Positions 33,015-45,270 are shown, numbered from the stretch's first letter. The stretch: DNA of 64,000 nt from Otatea glauca (GCA_036346275.1 CM070719.1:12751185-12815184); one strand, 5' to 3'. Made by a program: numbers and translations. Notes: a model not told the origin generated them from the sequence alone.

Positions 33015-34104
33015 TGAGTATATTAACAAACACCGAAAAGCCATAATTTGAGTTTGAAATAGAAGGAAGAAAACAATTTGATTGAAAAGCCAACACTTGG
33101 TCCAAATATAAGAGAGAACAAAGATCATGACCAAGTTGGCAAGAAAAGTTTTAGAGCAAACAATAGAAAAGAACAAGTTATTGTAACACCCTGAAATTTG
33201 CTCTAATTTAAATTTTGTAGTATTTTTTATTTTTGAGAATTTTTGGTAATTTATTGAAATTTATTTGGATTTATTCAAATATGGCCTTTCTTGAAATCAA
33301 TTAAATAATGGAAAAGTTTATGTAAAGTTTTATTGAAAATATTTTATTTGAGTTCCAAATGTCTCAAAGTATTTTCTAGAATTTGTCCGGGTATTTTTTC
33401 TATTTATTTTGGCTTTGTTTATTTATCTGATTTATTTTTAATCAGAAATATTTTAAAAATCAGGTGAATAGTACTGGGTCGACTCAGCACTGTGCTTAGC
33501 CCGGCCCAGTTCGCCGAAACCCTAGAATCGCGCCGTCCGATCTTAATTGAACGGTTGCCGTTGCGTCGCGTCGCCCGCGCGTGTGCGCCATCCGATCAAG
33601 TCCACGCGGACGGCCGTGATGGAGCCACGTCCCTTCGCCCGCGTAATCGCCGGAGTTAACGCCGCCGAGCGTTTCTGCTTGTTTCGCCGCCTGCAGCGCG
33701 CACATCGAGGCTCCTTAAAGTGCACCGAGTAGCGCGTCTGGTAGAGCTCCTCTCGCTGCATCTTTTGACTCCACGCACGCCTCCCGAGACGCCGCCGTTT
33801 GCCCTCAAGAGCTCGCCGAAGTTCGTTGAAGTCTTCGCCGCAGTTCCTTGCCCTTTGCTCACCGTCCGTTGAGGTTCTGCCGTCCCCAATGTCTCCGTCG
33901 AGTTCGCCGTGCCAAGACGCGTCGAACCTGTCAGTTCTTCTCGTCGGAATCGCCCTCTAGCGCCGCTGACCGCGTCGTCTTCCCCAGCTCTGGCAGCCTT
34001 CTCTTCTGCGCCGCCGTCAACTTCGTCGACCGTTCGATCTGCATCGCACGCTTCTGGTTTGTCCACGTCTTTCCCCTTCTGTTTTAAATCCCAGCGTTAA
34101 TCTT

Positions 34105-34252
34105 GACCGTTAGATCTAGATTGAACGGTGGTGATTAGATTTAGTTTCTGTGCTTGTTTAGATCTCAGCCGTTGGGTCGTTAGTGTACGCGTGAGATTAT
34201 GCTGCGTCTCTAGGGTGAACAGTAAACCGCTTGGGTACCGTGGGCCGTTAGA
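34105..34252 (-). promoter_or_regulatory. Cluster of MSA-like YCYAACGGYY sites in solo LTR A
   Basis: On the minus strand TCTAACGGTC (34114-34105), CCCAACGGCT (34176-34167) and TCTAACGGCC (34252-34243) fit the mitosis-specific activator consensus bound by three-repeat MYB factors. Two more lie beyond copia-2 at 51217-51208 and 51301-51292. Sequence match only; no functional evidence. Confidence 0.4.
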
Positions 34253-35099
34253 TTAGATCTAAACGGTAGTTGTGGGTTGAGCTGTGTTGCGTTGATAGCA
34301 TCTAGGCACCCCTCAATTTTATTTTTATATTATTATGGTTTTGGTATTGATGACTAAGTTAGTAATGTTCAAAGCTTGAAGAAAGTGAGCTGGAACCTAT
34401 GATGAAATAAGCTGGGACAACAAGATTAAGGCTTTCAGTTTATAGTTTATGTCTTGGGAGATATTTTAAGTCGAATAGCCTAAGTGTTTTATCTTTTTTA
34501 GTTGTCCAAAAGAGGGACTTTGCACAAGGAAATAGTTTGTTAGGCAAAGGCAAAACTAGATCACTTAGAGCAAAAGACACTTAGTCTTTACCCTTCTAAA
34601 ACTATACCTTTCAGTACAACGGACCAATCTTTACCTATCTATATTCTTCAGTCCGTTGCAAACCTTGAATCTATTCTATGTCAAAACTCCCTTTGTATAT
34701 CTATTTTTCAGATTAAAATATACTCGCTTTCATATCCATATATTCTTGGTCAAACATTCCTTCAAAATCATCTTAGTCAAAAGTCTGCGTATGTATGACG
34801 GACCAAATATTTTGGTCCAGCATACATGCAATATTCTCTCCTCAGTATCGGACCAAAGATGTCTTAGGTTTCCTATCTTCAGCAGACCAAAAATTTTGGT
34901 CCGGCATCCCTTTCAGTGTATAAGTTTTTGGCCGGACTAAATCTTTGATGTTCCTTTTAATCGAAACCTAAAATAAGTATTCTCTATCTTCAAAAGAGGT
35001 TTTTACTTAGGAAACGGACAAAATATTTGTGTTTAATTACTTTAAGTCCGTTGCTAGATTGAAAAGCTGGGATAAAATTTATCTATGTTGAAAAAGGTT

Positions 35100-35530
35100 C
35101 TTGGCACCAATCTTCTTTGAAGTCCATGTATAACGGACCAAAAATTTGGTCCGAAGTACATGTGTCTTCTTGCTAAAACCAATCTTCTATGAAGTCCATG
35201 TATAACGGACCAAAAATTTGGTCCGAAGTACATGTGTCTTCTTGCTAAAACCAATCTTCTATGAAGTTCATGCATAACGGACCAAAAATTTGGTCCGAAG
35301 TACATGTGTCTCTATTCCTGGCAAATCTCTTGCTTTGTCCATGTATGACGGACCAAAATCTTGGTCCAACGTACATAGGTCTCTATGCCTAAGCAAAATC
35401 CTTTGAAAGTCATGTGTAACGGACCAAGCATTTAGTCTGATACTCATATATCTCTCTCAGTTGTATGCCAGACCATCTTCTTGATCAACCCATGTACTAC
35501 GGATCAAAATATTTGGTCCGTCGTGAACTC
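35100..35530 (+). repeat. 72-bp tandem array of GGACCAAA inverted repeats (5' LTR)
   Basis: The hairpin CGGACCAAA-AA-TTTGGTCCG recurs with its A start at 35133, 35205 and 35277 (period 72) and in decayed form at 35348 and 35419 (period 71) and near 35499. Outer arms CATGTA / TACATG lengthen each palindrome. More isolated copies lie at 34797-34910. The array is matched at 49830-50250 in the 3' LTR. Confidence 0.88.
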
Positions 35531-35676
35531 TGAAATTTGGTTCGACATACACATAACCAGTATCGCTAAGCACTGATACATAGTCCGTTGTACGTTTGTA
35601 TTTCTGTTGTTTCTGATATCTGACACGTCCAACGGCTACTGTAGCACGTGTAACGGCTATTTTCACCCAAAATGGC

Positions 35677-35683
35677 TATATAA
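35677..35683 (+). promoter_or_regulatory. Copia-2 LTR TATA box
   Basis: TATATAA in the context GGCTATATAAGCATTTCC, directly downstream of the GGACCAAA array and about 610 bp from the LTR end. The same site is kept in the 3' LTR at 50395-50401. Likely core promoter of the element. Confidence 0.65.
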
Positions 35684-36298
35684 GCATTTCCTGAGCCATC
35701 TACCATTGATATAGATGAACTCCTTACACTTTGGCATTGACATATAGCTCTCATTCTCAAAAAGGAGTCTGTGCTTCATTTTCACACAAAAATCTTCATA
35801 CATCCCTATGTGTGTAAGCTCCAAGTCAGTGTCTAGTTGCGTGATTTGCAAAGTGAACCAAGAGACAGATTTTGTGCAAGGTTTATTACTCTTGGATCTT
35901 GGTGATCCTAGACAGCTTGGAGGAAGTAAACAGTGTGACCTGTCCAAAGGTGTTTGTGGAAGGCAACTGTGTTTGTGAGAGGTTTGGAACTCACCACTCT
36001 GGAGAAGTGAAAGAGTTACCTGAGTGAGCACCAGAGCTACTGCGACTAGCTTTGGAGAAGCTGAACTTTGAAAGAAGTGCTTCAACGTGGATTAGGAGTG
36101 CGGCTCTGAACCACGGGATAAAACTTGGTGTCTCCTGTATCATTTCTTTTATTGCTTTCGCTGTTATTATTAGTTTCTTGAATTCTGCTTTATTCTTGCT
36201 ATAAGTTACTCTCGTTAAAATTAAGTTAGTTGATCAAAATTGCTAGAATTTGTAAAATTGGATACTCACCCCTCTCTAGGCCATATCGATCCTTCAAG

Positions 36299-36310
36299 TG
36301 GTATCAGAGC
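36299..36310 (+). other. Copia-2 primer-binding site
   Basis: TGGTATCAGAGC, complementary to the 3' end of initiator tRNA-Met, two bases after the LTR end. Confidence 0.95.
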
Positions 36311-36347
36311 GTAGGTTTACCTTGTTTAGCTTAACTAACTTTGGTAA

Positions 36348-37827
36348 ATGGCTGAGGGAAATGGTTCTGCAACTGTTAGTATTGGTAGAGTATCTGTTTT
36401 TGATGGCACAAACTACGCTTATTGGAAAATTAGGATGAGATGCTATTTAGAAGCTGTTGGGTATGATGTGTGGAGGGTTACAGAGAAGCCTATGCCTCCT
36501 CGTGTCATACCTGAAGGGCGATCTGCATATGAAGAACCCACTCCGGGTGAAATTCAAAATATGCAATATGATACCCAAGCTAGAAATGCCATATTTTCCT
36601 GTCTTAGCTTAGAAGTCTTTGATAGAGTAAGTAATCTTACTTCTGCATATGATATATGGACAACATTACAAGAAATTCATGAAGGTACCTTTGATGTAAA
36701 AGAAGAAAAATACTATGTTGTTAGGGAAAAATTTGATCAATTCAAAATGCTTCCTCAAGAAAATGCAAACGATATGTTCTCTAGGCTAAATCCTATTGTA
36801 AATGAACTAAAGGGCCTAGGAACTAAAATTTCAGATGTTGAAGTATGCAGGAAGATGATTAGAGTGCTTCCACGATCATATCACAGCTTGATCACTTATC
36901 TGTCTAACAGTGGTGATCTTAAAAGGCTCACTCCAACTGAACTACTGGGCAAAATATCTGCTCATGAGCTCACTCTGGCTGATGAAGATGTTCCAAGAAA
37001 GAAATCCATCGCATTAAAGGCCAAAGAAGTTGTTCAAGACTCATCTGAAGAAGATGATGATGAGTCAAGTGAAGATGAAGATGAAGACGTGAAGAAATTA
37101 GCTCTACTCATGAGAAGAGCAAACAAACTCATGAGAAGGGTCAATTTCAAAGACAGAGAAAGGTCAAACTCTTACTCAAAGAAAAATCCTTTTTCTAATG
37201 TTGTATGTTTTGATTGCAATGAAAAGGGACACATAGCTGCTCGGTGTCCCAACAAAATCAAGAAGAAGAGAAAGTACAAGAATAAGGATGATGAGGATGA
37301 AGAAAAGACTTATGAAAAATCAAAGAAGTTTTTCAAGAAGAGCTACTCTAAGAGATTTATGAAGAAAGGAAAGGGAGAAGCTCACATAGGAGAATGGGTC
37401 ACTGACAGTGAAAGTGAAAGTGAAGACTCATCCTCAGAAAAAGAAAGTCCGAAGTCAAAGGGGCTAGCTGGACTCGCTCTAGATGAGTCAACTCCACCGC
37501 CACCCTTATTCCCTCTCTGTCTTATGGCAAGATCAGATGAGGAAAAAGTGAGTGACTCTCCTTCTTATGATGAGCTAGTAGAACTAGTTGAAGAACTAAA
37601 TAATGCCCTGCATGATAAAACAAATTCAACTAGAACTCTTAAGAAGACTATCTCTAGCTTGCTTAATGATCAAAGGATGCTAACAAACAAGTATGAAAAC
37701 CTTATGCATGAACATGAAAAGTCTGTACAAATTCATGATGACCTAGTTGCAAGTCATGCTTTGCTTGTTAAGAATTATGAAGACTTGCAAATTAACTACT
37801 GTGAACTAGAAATTGAAAATGAGATGA
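36348..37827 (+). pseudogene. Copia-2 gag, N-terminal part up to the B insertion
   Basis: An open frame starts at ATG 36348, 38 bases after the primer-binding site, and runs about 493 codons until solo LTR B interrupts it. It shows the copia Gag start (FDGTNYAYWKIRMRCYLEAV), a central capsid-like region (VSNLTSAYDIWTTLQEIHEG), a first zinc knuckle CFDCNEKGHIAARC at residues 287-300, an acidic Ser-rich stretch, and a C-terminal heptad-like region. Gag packages the RNA and builds the particle. The frame has no stop before the insertion. It resumes at 41004 in the target sequence beyond B. Confidence 0.9.
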
Positions 37828-40800
37828 TGTAAGGACCCGAATCCACTGATTCGAACCCACTGTGTTTACTGCACTAGTCCCAGGATCAACGCTAGTGCAC
37901 ACAGCTTGACATTGGTACATATCACATCATACACAACGATAATAGAATAATAGTTCATTTATTGATATAGCTAAATGTATGATCTTATGACCAACTTACA
38001 TTATTAAGCCACGCAGGGCAAGACTGAAAATATAACTAATGATTAAGCAGCGGAAAATAGAAAACGTAGATAGCTCATCAATTCACCACAGGCAACCGAC
38101 AAGGCTCGGACCCTAATGACTCGTGTCTTCCTGGACTTCATCTTCCAACACAGGTGTAGATTCCTTAACTGTTGATTATTGTTGTTTGGCAAGGGTGAGT
38201 ACTTAAAGCACTCAACAAGTTGTGCATGTAATGCGCTTCTATGTATCTATATGTAAGGCTTATTCCAATGGATAGGCTATCATGGCTATTTTGCAATAAG
38301 CGACATTTATGAACAAATACAATAAATAGATTGTTAAGAATGTAAAACAAATAGCAATAATAAATGACTTCAGTATTTCTCAAGTAAACCAAGTTTCCAA
38401 TCCTAAGTCAAATTTCATCTTCCATATGGCATTCCGCCATCCCAACCATGTTGTCCAATTAATTAAGCTAACCCTTAATCAGTAATTCCGAGCATTGCTC
38501 AATACCATGAGCACGGCTATCCGAATAGTTTCACACTCTGCAGAGGTTATGCACTTTACCCACGTGATACAACCAAACACCACCAAGGCGAGTGATTATA
38601 ACAAAGCCTTTACAATGCTCTGGCTTAACCCGATACTACCCGCTAAGGTTTCAACACCGTGGGATGGTTACCAAATCCAGGGCCCCCCTCTTGCACCATG
38701 TGAATTACACCATAACTCGGGAACTCACACCGACCACGATAGTACCAAAATTAAGACATTGCAAATTACTCAGCTAGGCTGGCTCATACCAGACATGTGG
38801 TTGCATGATTGACTCAGGTCAAAGGCTTGCAAGGTTAAGTCCTTAGAGTGATCAAGGCAAGACATCCACATACCATCCGCCCATCGGGCCCACCTTGGCC
38901 TCCTCGCCTTGCCACTTGCCCCAATCTAAGTTATTATCACCCGGTTGATTACTAGCACCACGTGCCATCAACAATTCAACATCGTTGCGTGACTGACTCG
39001 CCACAACAACTTAATCTCATCGTGTGATTCCACATGACACACAAGTTCATAACATTGTTCCATATTCCATTAATCAAGATTAATTATCAATGATTCTGAC
39101 ACATGTGATGACGTGGTACGGCTAAGCAACTAATACTGGTCTAAACCTCCAATGTTGATTATAATTATTAACCAACTATATTTAACCAATCTAGGGTGAC
39201 AATGGATCATGGCATACAATGACAAGGTAGGGTGTAGATCAATCTGTATATTAGCTAAACCCAATCTAATTTAAAACAATTGTATATTTGAAATATATGC
39301 AATAGGGTAAAACAAACATAGCAATTTTATAAACATGGGTTCAACATGATCAAAGCACAACTTGCCTTGAATAGGTCCTGATCAGGTTTCGAACTTGCTC
39401 TTGAGTTCTTTGGATCTTCCTCAAGCGTCGCACAATTCAACGCCTACGCTGCATCAAGAAGAAAAGCAAATAAATGCCAAAACAGAGAGCAATATAACTC
39501 CAAAATAAAATAAAACTCACCATTAAATAGATCTCAATTTTACAAATTTTAGAAATTGGAATCACTCAAATCCGAAAGTTACGATGCAAAAGATATAGCC
39601 TTTTGAAGTTTGAAATAAATCATCAAATCGTAAAATCGTAAATTCGGAATTAACAGATTTATTTTTATCTCGAAAAAGCGATTTATGACGTCATCATGAC
39701 CTCATGATGACGTCATCATCACAGAATTTCCAATCGGATTATTTTTCCAATTGAAAACCCTTTATGACGCAAGCATGACGTCACATGGCGTCGACCGGGC
39801 GCCAACCAATCGAAGCGACACGTGTCCCGGCGTATGGATCGGGTCCATGGCTCCTCGGGTTCACGATGCACCGGTCCATGGCGCCTCGCCATCGAGCCGA
39901 CACGCGGTGCCCGTGATTGGTTGCGCGACGGCGCGATCTTGAGCGCACGAGTTTGATCGGACGGCTACCGATCTCACGCGACGCGCCGCACACCCGCCGC
40001 GGATCTAGATCTAACGGTTAGCGCTACGAGGGGTTCACTATTCACGCGCGACGTGGCACGATCTTGACCCTTCACCGAGATCCAACGGCTCCGGCTTCAA
40101 CGTGATGATGGCGACGCGGCGGCGCAACTCCACCGGACGTGAGAACGACGACCCGCCACTGGCGTTTGGCGGCGATTTAAACGGCGACGATTCTTCACGG
40201 ATCCGACGCGTGCCGGTTTGGCGATCTCGATGATGACACTGGTGACGGCGAAAGATCAACGACGGCGACGAAACCGAGCGGAAACCACCACGGCAAGGAC
40301 CTTCACTCCGGCGAGCTCCCTCGTGCGAACGACGGTGACACAGAGCCTCGGGCTTTGGAAAAGATGCGCGGCGCGAGGTGAGGGGTTCCGTGCCCGCGTC
40401 GGCGCCTTAAATAGTTGCACGGGGAGGCGTGCAAGGCTCGGACTCCGAAGACGGCTTGTGGCGGCGGCAGACTCCGGCGGCGACTCGGAGAAACGACGCG
40501 GCTTCATCCGGGACGTCCACGCGTCGCTCGATCAACGGCCCTGAGCGCTCGACGACGCGGCGAAATCTCGGCCGTTGAGTCTCGATCCAACGGTCGGGAT
40601 TTCTTAGGTTTAGGGTTTTAGCTAAAGCGGGCCGCGCGGCTATCTGGGCCGCACAGTGCACGGGCTGGCCCGCTACTGTTCATTAGGTTTTTAAAAAGAT
40701 TTTTCATTTAAAATAATTACAAAAAATCCTTTAATTTATTTTAGGCAATAAAATAATCAGGAAAAATCCAAGAAAAATCTCAAAAATACCTTGAAACATT

Positions 40801-40998
40801 CTGGACTCAAATAAAATATTTTTGGCAAAACTTTATTTTAACTTTGTATAAATTTAAATAGATTTGAATAAAAGGCAATTACACTTGATTTAAAATTAAT
40901 TCAAATAAATCCATAAAAATCCAAATAAATTCCAGAAAATCATAAATGCACTTTTAAGCAATAAAATACTATTTAAGCCAAATTTTTGGGATGTTACA
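37828..40998 (-). mobile_element. Solo LTR B, same family as A, inserted in copia-2 gag
   Basis: On the minus strand it begins TGTAACATCCCAAAAATTT and ends CGGGTCCTTACA, 3171 bp, with the perfect duplication GATGA (37823-37827 and 40999-41003). Both ends and the body align with A (the TGTAAC start, the TGAGTGC hairpin at 38196-38214, the terminal hairpin at 37870-37899, the GC-rich promoter-like part). The two are clearly diverged, so B is not a copy of A. It has no coding capacity. As the innermost layer it is the youngest insertion of the stack. Confidence 0.9.
39686..39783 (-). promoter_or_regulatory. TGACGTCA cluster in solo LTR B
   Basis: Three perfect bZIP-type palindromes TGACGTCA (39686-39693, 39708-39715, 39776-39783) lie within 100 bp. 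LTR A has two at the equivalent place (51521-51528, 51587-51594). MSA-like decamers TCTAACGGTT (40010-40019), TCCAACGGCT (40081-40090) and TCCAACGGTC (40586-40595) lie in the adjoining GC-rich part. Confidence 0.45.
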
Positions 40999-41627
40999 GA
41001 TGATGTCTAACAAAATCAGTCATGTCTCTTTAAGTAATACATCTATCTCATGTGACTCTTCAACAGAAGAGATCTTGACGTGTGGTTCTTTTGATGCTTG
41101 CAAAGGAAAATGCAAACATGCTTCCTGTGTCAAGGAGCTTGAAACCGAAAATAAAAAAACTAAAAGCTCAAATAGCCACAGTTGATAAAGGCTTAGAAAA
41201 ATGTTTTCTGGGAAGTGCTATCCTTGACAAAATTCTTGTTGGACAGAGACCAAACTTGGGCAAAAGGGCTTGGGATATAAACCCAACAGTGTGCCAAATA
41301 AAATGCATCAGTCATGTTAAACAAATTTTTGTCAAGAAAAGCACTCAATGTTATTATTGTCATGAATCTAATCATGCATCTAAGAACTGCTATCTTGCAA
41401 ATGTTTCTCATGCCAAAAGGGATTGCATAGTTGATGCTCATTATATGTTATTTAAAGATTTCCGAGGCAAAGAAAATGTGAAATATGTAGGTCCCTCAAA
41501 TTTAAATAAGAAACTTAAAGCTGTCTGGGCACCTAAGGCCATGCTAATAAATCCTTTCAAACCTAAGATAGCTGTAACTAACATCAAAGGACCGAAAAGT
41601 ATTTGGGTACCTAAAATGAAGAAATGA
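40999..41627 (+). pseudogene. Copia-2 gag, C-terminal part with second zinc knuckle
   Basis: Gag continues right of B, first in the frame ending at 41185 (SLSNTSISCDSSTEEI...) and then, after a frameshift in an A-rich run near 41150-41165, in the frame ending at TGA 41625-41627. A second CCHC knuckle CYYCHESNHASKNC lies at about 41350-41391. Two spaced knuckles are usual in the Maximus/SIRE lineage. The tail PKSIWVPKMKK is the typical Gag-Pol junction of this lineage. Confidence 0.85.
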
Positions 41628-41635
41628 ATTTGTAG

Positions 41636-42876
41636 GTAAATTATAAGAGTGGAGGCAGACATTGGGTCATAGACAGTGGCTGCACTCAACACATGACCGG
41701 TACCTCAAGAATGTTCACTTCTATTGAAGGAGAAAGTGATCCAAGTCACAAAATCACCTTTGGAGACAACAGCAAAAGAAAGGTAAAAGGTCTTGGTAAG
41801 ATTGCCATATCAAACGATCACTCTATTGACAATGTTCTTCTCGTTGATTCCTTAAACTTTAATTTACTCTCTGTTGCTCAATTATGTGATCTTGGATTTC
41901 ATTATTACTTCACTTCTGATGGGGTAACTGTATTTGATAAAAATGAAAAGCTTATATTCAAAGGTTTCAGATTTCAAAATCTCTATTTAGTAGATTTCAA
42001 ATATAACTCCTCATGTATCTCAACCTGCCTGTTAGCCAAAGTTTCCCTTGGATGGCTTTGGCATAGGCGTCTGGGGCATGTAGGTATGTCTAATCTAAAG
42101 AAGCTTTTAAAAAATGAGCTTGTGGTGGGTTTGAAATATGTCAAATTTGAAAAGAATAAGCTATGTAGTGCTTGTCAAGCAGGCAAACAAGTAGCCAATT
42201 CTCACCCAATTAAAAGTATCATGTCCACCACTAGACCCTTGAGCTTCGTGATATGGATGTGTTTGGTCCCACCTCATATGGCGCATTAGTGGTAACTTAT
42301 TGTTTAGTAATTGTTGATGATTTTCCAGATTCACTTGGGTATTCTTTTTGCCAAACAAAAGTGAAGTTGGAAAAATCTTCAAAACTTTTGCAAAAAGGGC
42401 TCAAAATGAATTTGATTGTCCCATCAAAAAAAATAAGAAGTGACAATGGATCTGAGTTCGTTAACACAAATATTATTGAATATTGTGATGAATTAGGAAT
42501 TAAGCATGAACTCTCTGCCACTTATACTCCTCAACAAAATGATGTTGTTGAAAGGAAAAATCGAACCTTGATTGAAATGGCTAGATCTATGCTAGATGAA
42601 TATGAAACCTCTGATGCCTTTTGGGTGAAGCAATCAATTATGCTTGTCATGGCTGTAAATAGACTTTATCTTCATAGATTGCTTAAGAAAACTCCTTATG
42701 AACTCTTGGTAGGAAGAAGACCAAATGTATCATATTTTCGCGTGTTTGGTTGTAAAGTTTATATCTATAAAAAGAGAACTCATTTGGGAAAATTTCAAAC
42801 TAGATGTGACACTGGCTTCATGCTAGGATATTCCTCTAAATCCAAAGCATATAGAGTCATTAATAATACCACTTGA
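41636..42876 (+). pseudogene. Copia-2 protease and integrase
   Basis: The protease shows HWVIDSGCTQHMTG (41658-41700) with the catalytic DSG and LLSVAQLCDLGF. The integrase N-terminal zinc motif follows (LWHRRLGHVGM, LCSACQAGKQ), then the catalytic core with MDVFGPTSYG, IVDDF, SDNGSEF and QQNDVVERKNR, so the three acidic residues are kept, and the C-terminal VFGCKVYIYKK / GFMLGYSSKSKAYRV. A frameshift near 42240-42255 separates protease from the core, and a TGA at 42874-42876 ends the block in the same frame as RT. Confidence 0.92.
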
Positions 42877-44208
42877 CTGGTAGAAGAAACTTATGATGTA
42901 AAGTTTGATGAATCTAACGGCTCACAAGGTGAGCATGAGAATTTAGATGATGTAGGAGATGATGGCTTGGCACAAGCAATGAAGAAGATGGAAGTGGGTG
43001 ATATTCGACCAAAAGAAGACAAGGATGAACTCCCCACTCAATCAATGGTGCCTCATGATGGAACTCAAGAGGAAAAAGAAGATGAAAAAGAACAAGATTG
43101 TCTAGTTCACATCAAAAGCCATCATACCATTGCTAAAGATCATCCCTCAGATCAAATCATTGGTGAATTCAGTAAGGGGGTTCAAACTCGTTCTAGACAA
43201 GCTTCTTTTTGTGAACATTACTCTTTTGTCTCGTGTATTGAGCCTAAAACAGTGGAAGAAGCACTAGAAGATGCTGATTGGATAATTGCTATGGAAGAAG
43301 AACTTAACAATTTTGAAAGAAACAAAGTCTGGATTTTAACAAATCGCCCAAAGGGTCACAATGTTATTGGTACAAAATGGGTGTTCAGAAATAAGCAAGA
43401 TGAAAATGGAGCGGTGATAAGGAATAAAGCCAGACTTGTAGCTCAAGGATTTACTCAAATAGAAGGATTGGACTATGGAGAGACTTATGCCCCAGTGGCT
43501 CGTCTTGAATCTATTCGGTTTCTTCTTGCCTTTGCTACTCATTTTAATATCACTCTATTTCAAATGGATGTAAAAAGTGCATTTCTAAATGGATTCATTG
43601 ATGAAACTGTCTATGTTGAACAACCACCTGGTTTTGAAGACCCAAATTTGCCAAACCATGTGTATAAATTATCTAAGGCTCTCTATGGTCTAAAACAAGC
43701 TCCTAGAGCTTGGTATGAGTGTCTCAGAGATTTTTTACGCAATAAGGACTTCAAAACTGGAAAGGTTGATCCAACATTGTTTTTAAAAGACATCAATGGA
43801 ACATTAATGATTTGTCAAATATATGTTGATGATATTATCTTTGGCTGTACTAATACTTCTCTTTGTAAAGAATTTGGTGACATGATGGCCAAAGAATTCG
43901 AGATGTCTATGATTGGGGAACTATCATTCTTTCTGGGATTTCAAATCAAGCAGTTAAAGGAAGGAACCTTTATTTCGCAAGAAAAATATACTAAGGATCT
44001 TCTCAAACGCTTCAAAATGGAAGAATGCAAGATCATAAAGACTCCCATGGCTACTAATACACATCTTGATCAAGATGTGGGAGGTAAGTCTGTTGATCAA
44101 AAGCTTTTTAGATCCATGATAGGTTCTTTACTATACTTGACAGCATCTAGGCCTGATATCATGTTTAGTGTGTGTATGTGTGATAGATTTCAAGCTGCTC
44201 CTAAATAA
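42877..44208 (+). pseudogene. Copia-2 reverse transcriptase
   Basis: After an acidic linker the RT domain is complete: WIIAMEEELNNFERNKVW, GTKWVFRNKQDENG, KARLVAQGFTQIEGLDYGET, YAPVARLESIR, LFQMDVKSAFLNGF, YKLSKALYGLKQAPRAWYE, and the catalytic QIYVDDIIFG (about 43816-43845). It then runs through LLYLTASRPDIMFSV to a TAA at 44206-44208, in the same frame as the RNase H start. RT copies the element RNA in the cytoplasmic particle. This is the best-preserved enzyme in the window. Confidence 0.95.
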
Positions 44209-44776
44209 ATTCACTTGACTGCAGTAAAAAGAATATTTAGATATCTTAAGTTTTCTTCTAGTATTGGTTTATGGTACCCCAAAGGTGCTCCTTTTGAGCT
44301 TCTAGGCTACTCAGATTCGATTATGCGATGCAAGATTGATCGTAAGAGCACCTCGTGGAGCCGTCATTTGCTTGGAAGGTCTTTAGTTTCTTGGTTTTCT
44401 AAAAGCAAAATTCAAGAGCACTATCCATCGCCGAGGCCGAATATGTGGCTCTTTGGAAGTTCTTTGTGCTCAAATCTTATTCATCAAACAAACATTCTTA
44501 GATTTTGGTATAAAATTTGATAATGTACCTTTGCTGTGTGATAATGAAAGTGCAGTGAAAATAGCAAACAATCCGGTCCAACATTCCAGAACGAAGCATA
44601 TAGAAATTCGACATCACTTTATTCGTGATCATGTTGCTAAAGGAAATATTATGCTTAGTCATGTAAGAACTGAGGACCAATTGGCTGATATTTTTACTAA
44701 GCCGCTTGATAAGGCCAAATTTTCAAAACTAAGAAATGAACTAAATATCATTGCTTTTTCAAATATTGCTCGATAA
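44209..44776 (+). pseudogene. Copia-2 RNase H
   Basis: It begins KRIFRYLKFSSSIGLWYPKG and LLGYSDSIMRCKIDRKSTSW, then shifts frame near 44400. The second half is in another frame: LLCDNESAVKIANNP, HSRTKHIEIRHHFIRDHV, ADIFTKPLD. It ends at TAA 44774-44776. RNase H removes the RNA strand during cDNA synthesis. The stretch that would encode the central AEAEY motif is damaged by the frameshift. Confidence 0.9.
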
Positions 44777-45054
44777 TGTCTGACTAAGGGGGAGCACTTT
44801 TGTTTACCATGTATATCCTAATGCTCTTTTCCCTTGGTTTCTTACCCCAGCTTTGCATAATTTTCTGTCAAAAATCGTTTCGTTTTTCGTACCTCCCAGT
44901 TTTTCCGCATCTTCTCTAACTTCAAAGTCGCTTCGAATTTTGATGTATTTACTTCTCTCTTGTCGAAATGGCTATAAAAGGCGTTCCAGAGACCCTGAAA
45001 ATACAATTCTTAACTTATTCCTTCTCTTTTATGCTCTAATCTAAGTTCTTCACC

Positions 45055-45270
45055 TTGCCGAAAAGACCCTACAACGATGATCGAGATGACCCAGAGTTTG
45101 CAGAGCTCTAGAGGGAGGTTGATCATGCTCTGGCAGAGCTAGCTGAAGAAAGGGCTGTTGCCAAAGACAGTGAGGCCGTAGATGCCTTTCTTGAAGCCTT
45201 CCCGGCTCTTTACAAGGCCAGAGCAGCGCTCATAGAAGCTTTAGGGCGCACGCGTAGAGGAGAAAACTAG
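45055..45270 (+). other. Small acidic reading frame between pol and the envelope-like gene
   Basis: About 71 codons, broken by one TAG (45109-45111), read PKRPYNDDRDDPEFAEL before the stop and continue into an Ala/Glu-rich helical stretch (AELAEERAVAKDSEAVDAF) that ends RTRRGEN at TAG 45268-45270. The first codon is TTG in the context ACCTTGCC, where an ATG would be well placed; loss of the start by one change is inference. The composition is unlike the non-coding sequence around it. I do not recognise the protein. Confidence 0.4.

Larger units (their letters stand above)
34293..36296 (+). repeat. Copia-2 5' LTR
   Basis: It starts TGATAGCATCTAGGC and ends TCGATCCTTCA. It contains many GGACCAAA/TTTGGTCC inverted repeats, a 72-bp tandem array and a TATA box at 35677-35683. 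Confidence 0.95.

Noticed and set aside
33656..34066. 136-codon minus-strand frame
   Set aside because: Lies in the GC-rich promoter-like part of solo LTR A; overlapping frames in other phases; no domain.
39781..40661. Several open frames of 60-108 codons in a GC-rich stretch
   Set aside because: They lie inside solo LTR B, overlap on both strands and have no domain.
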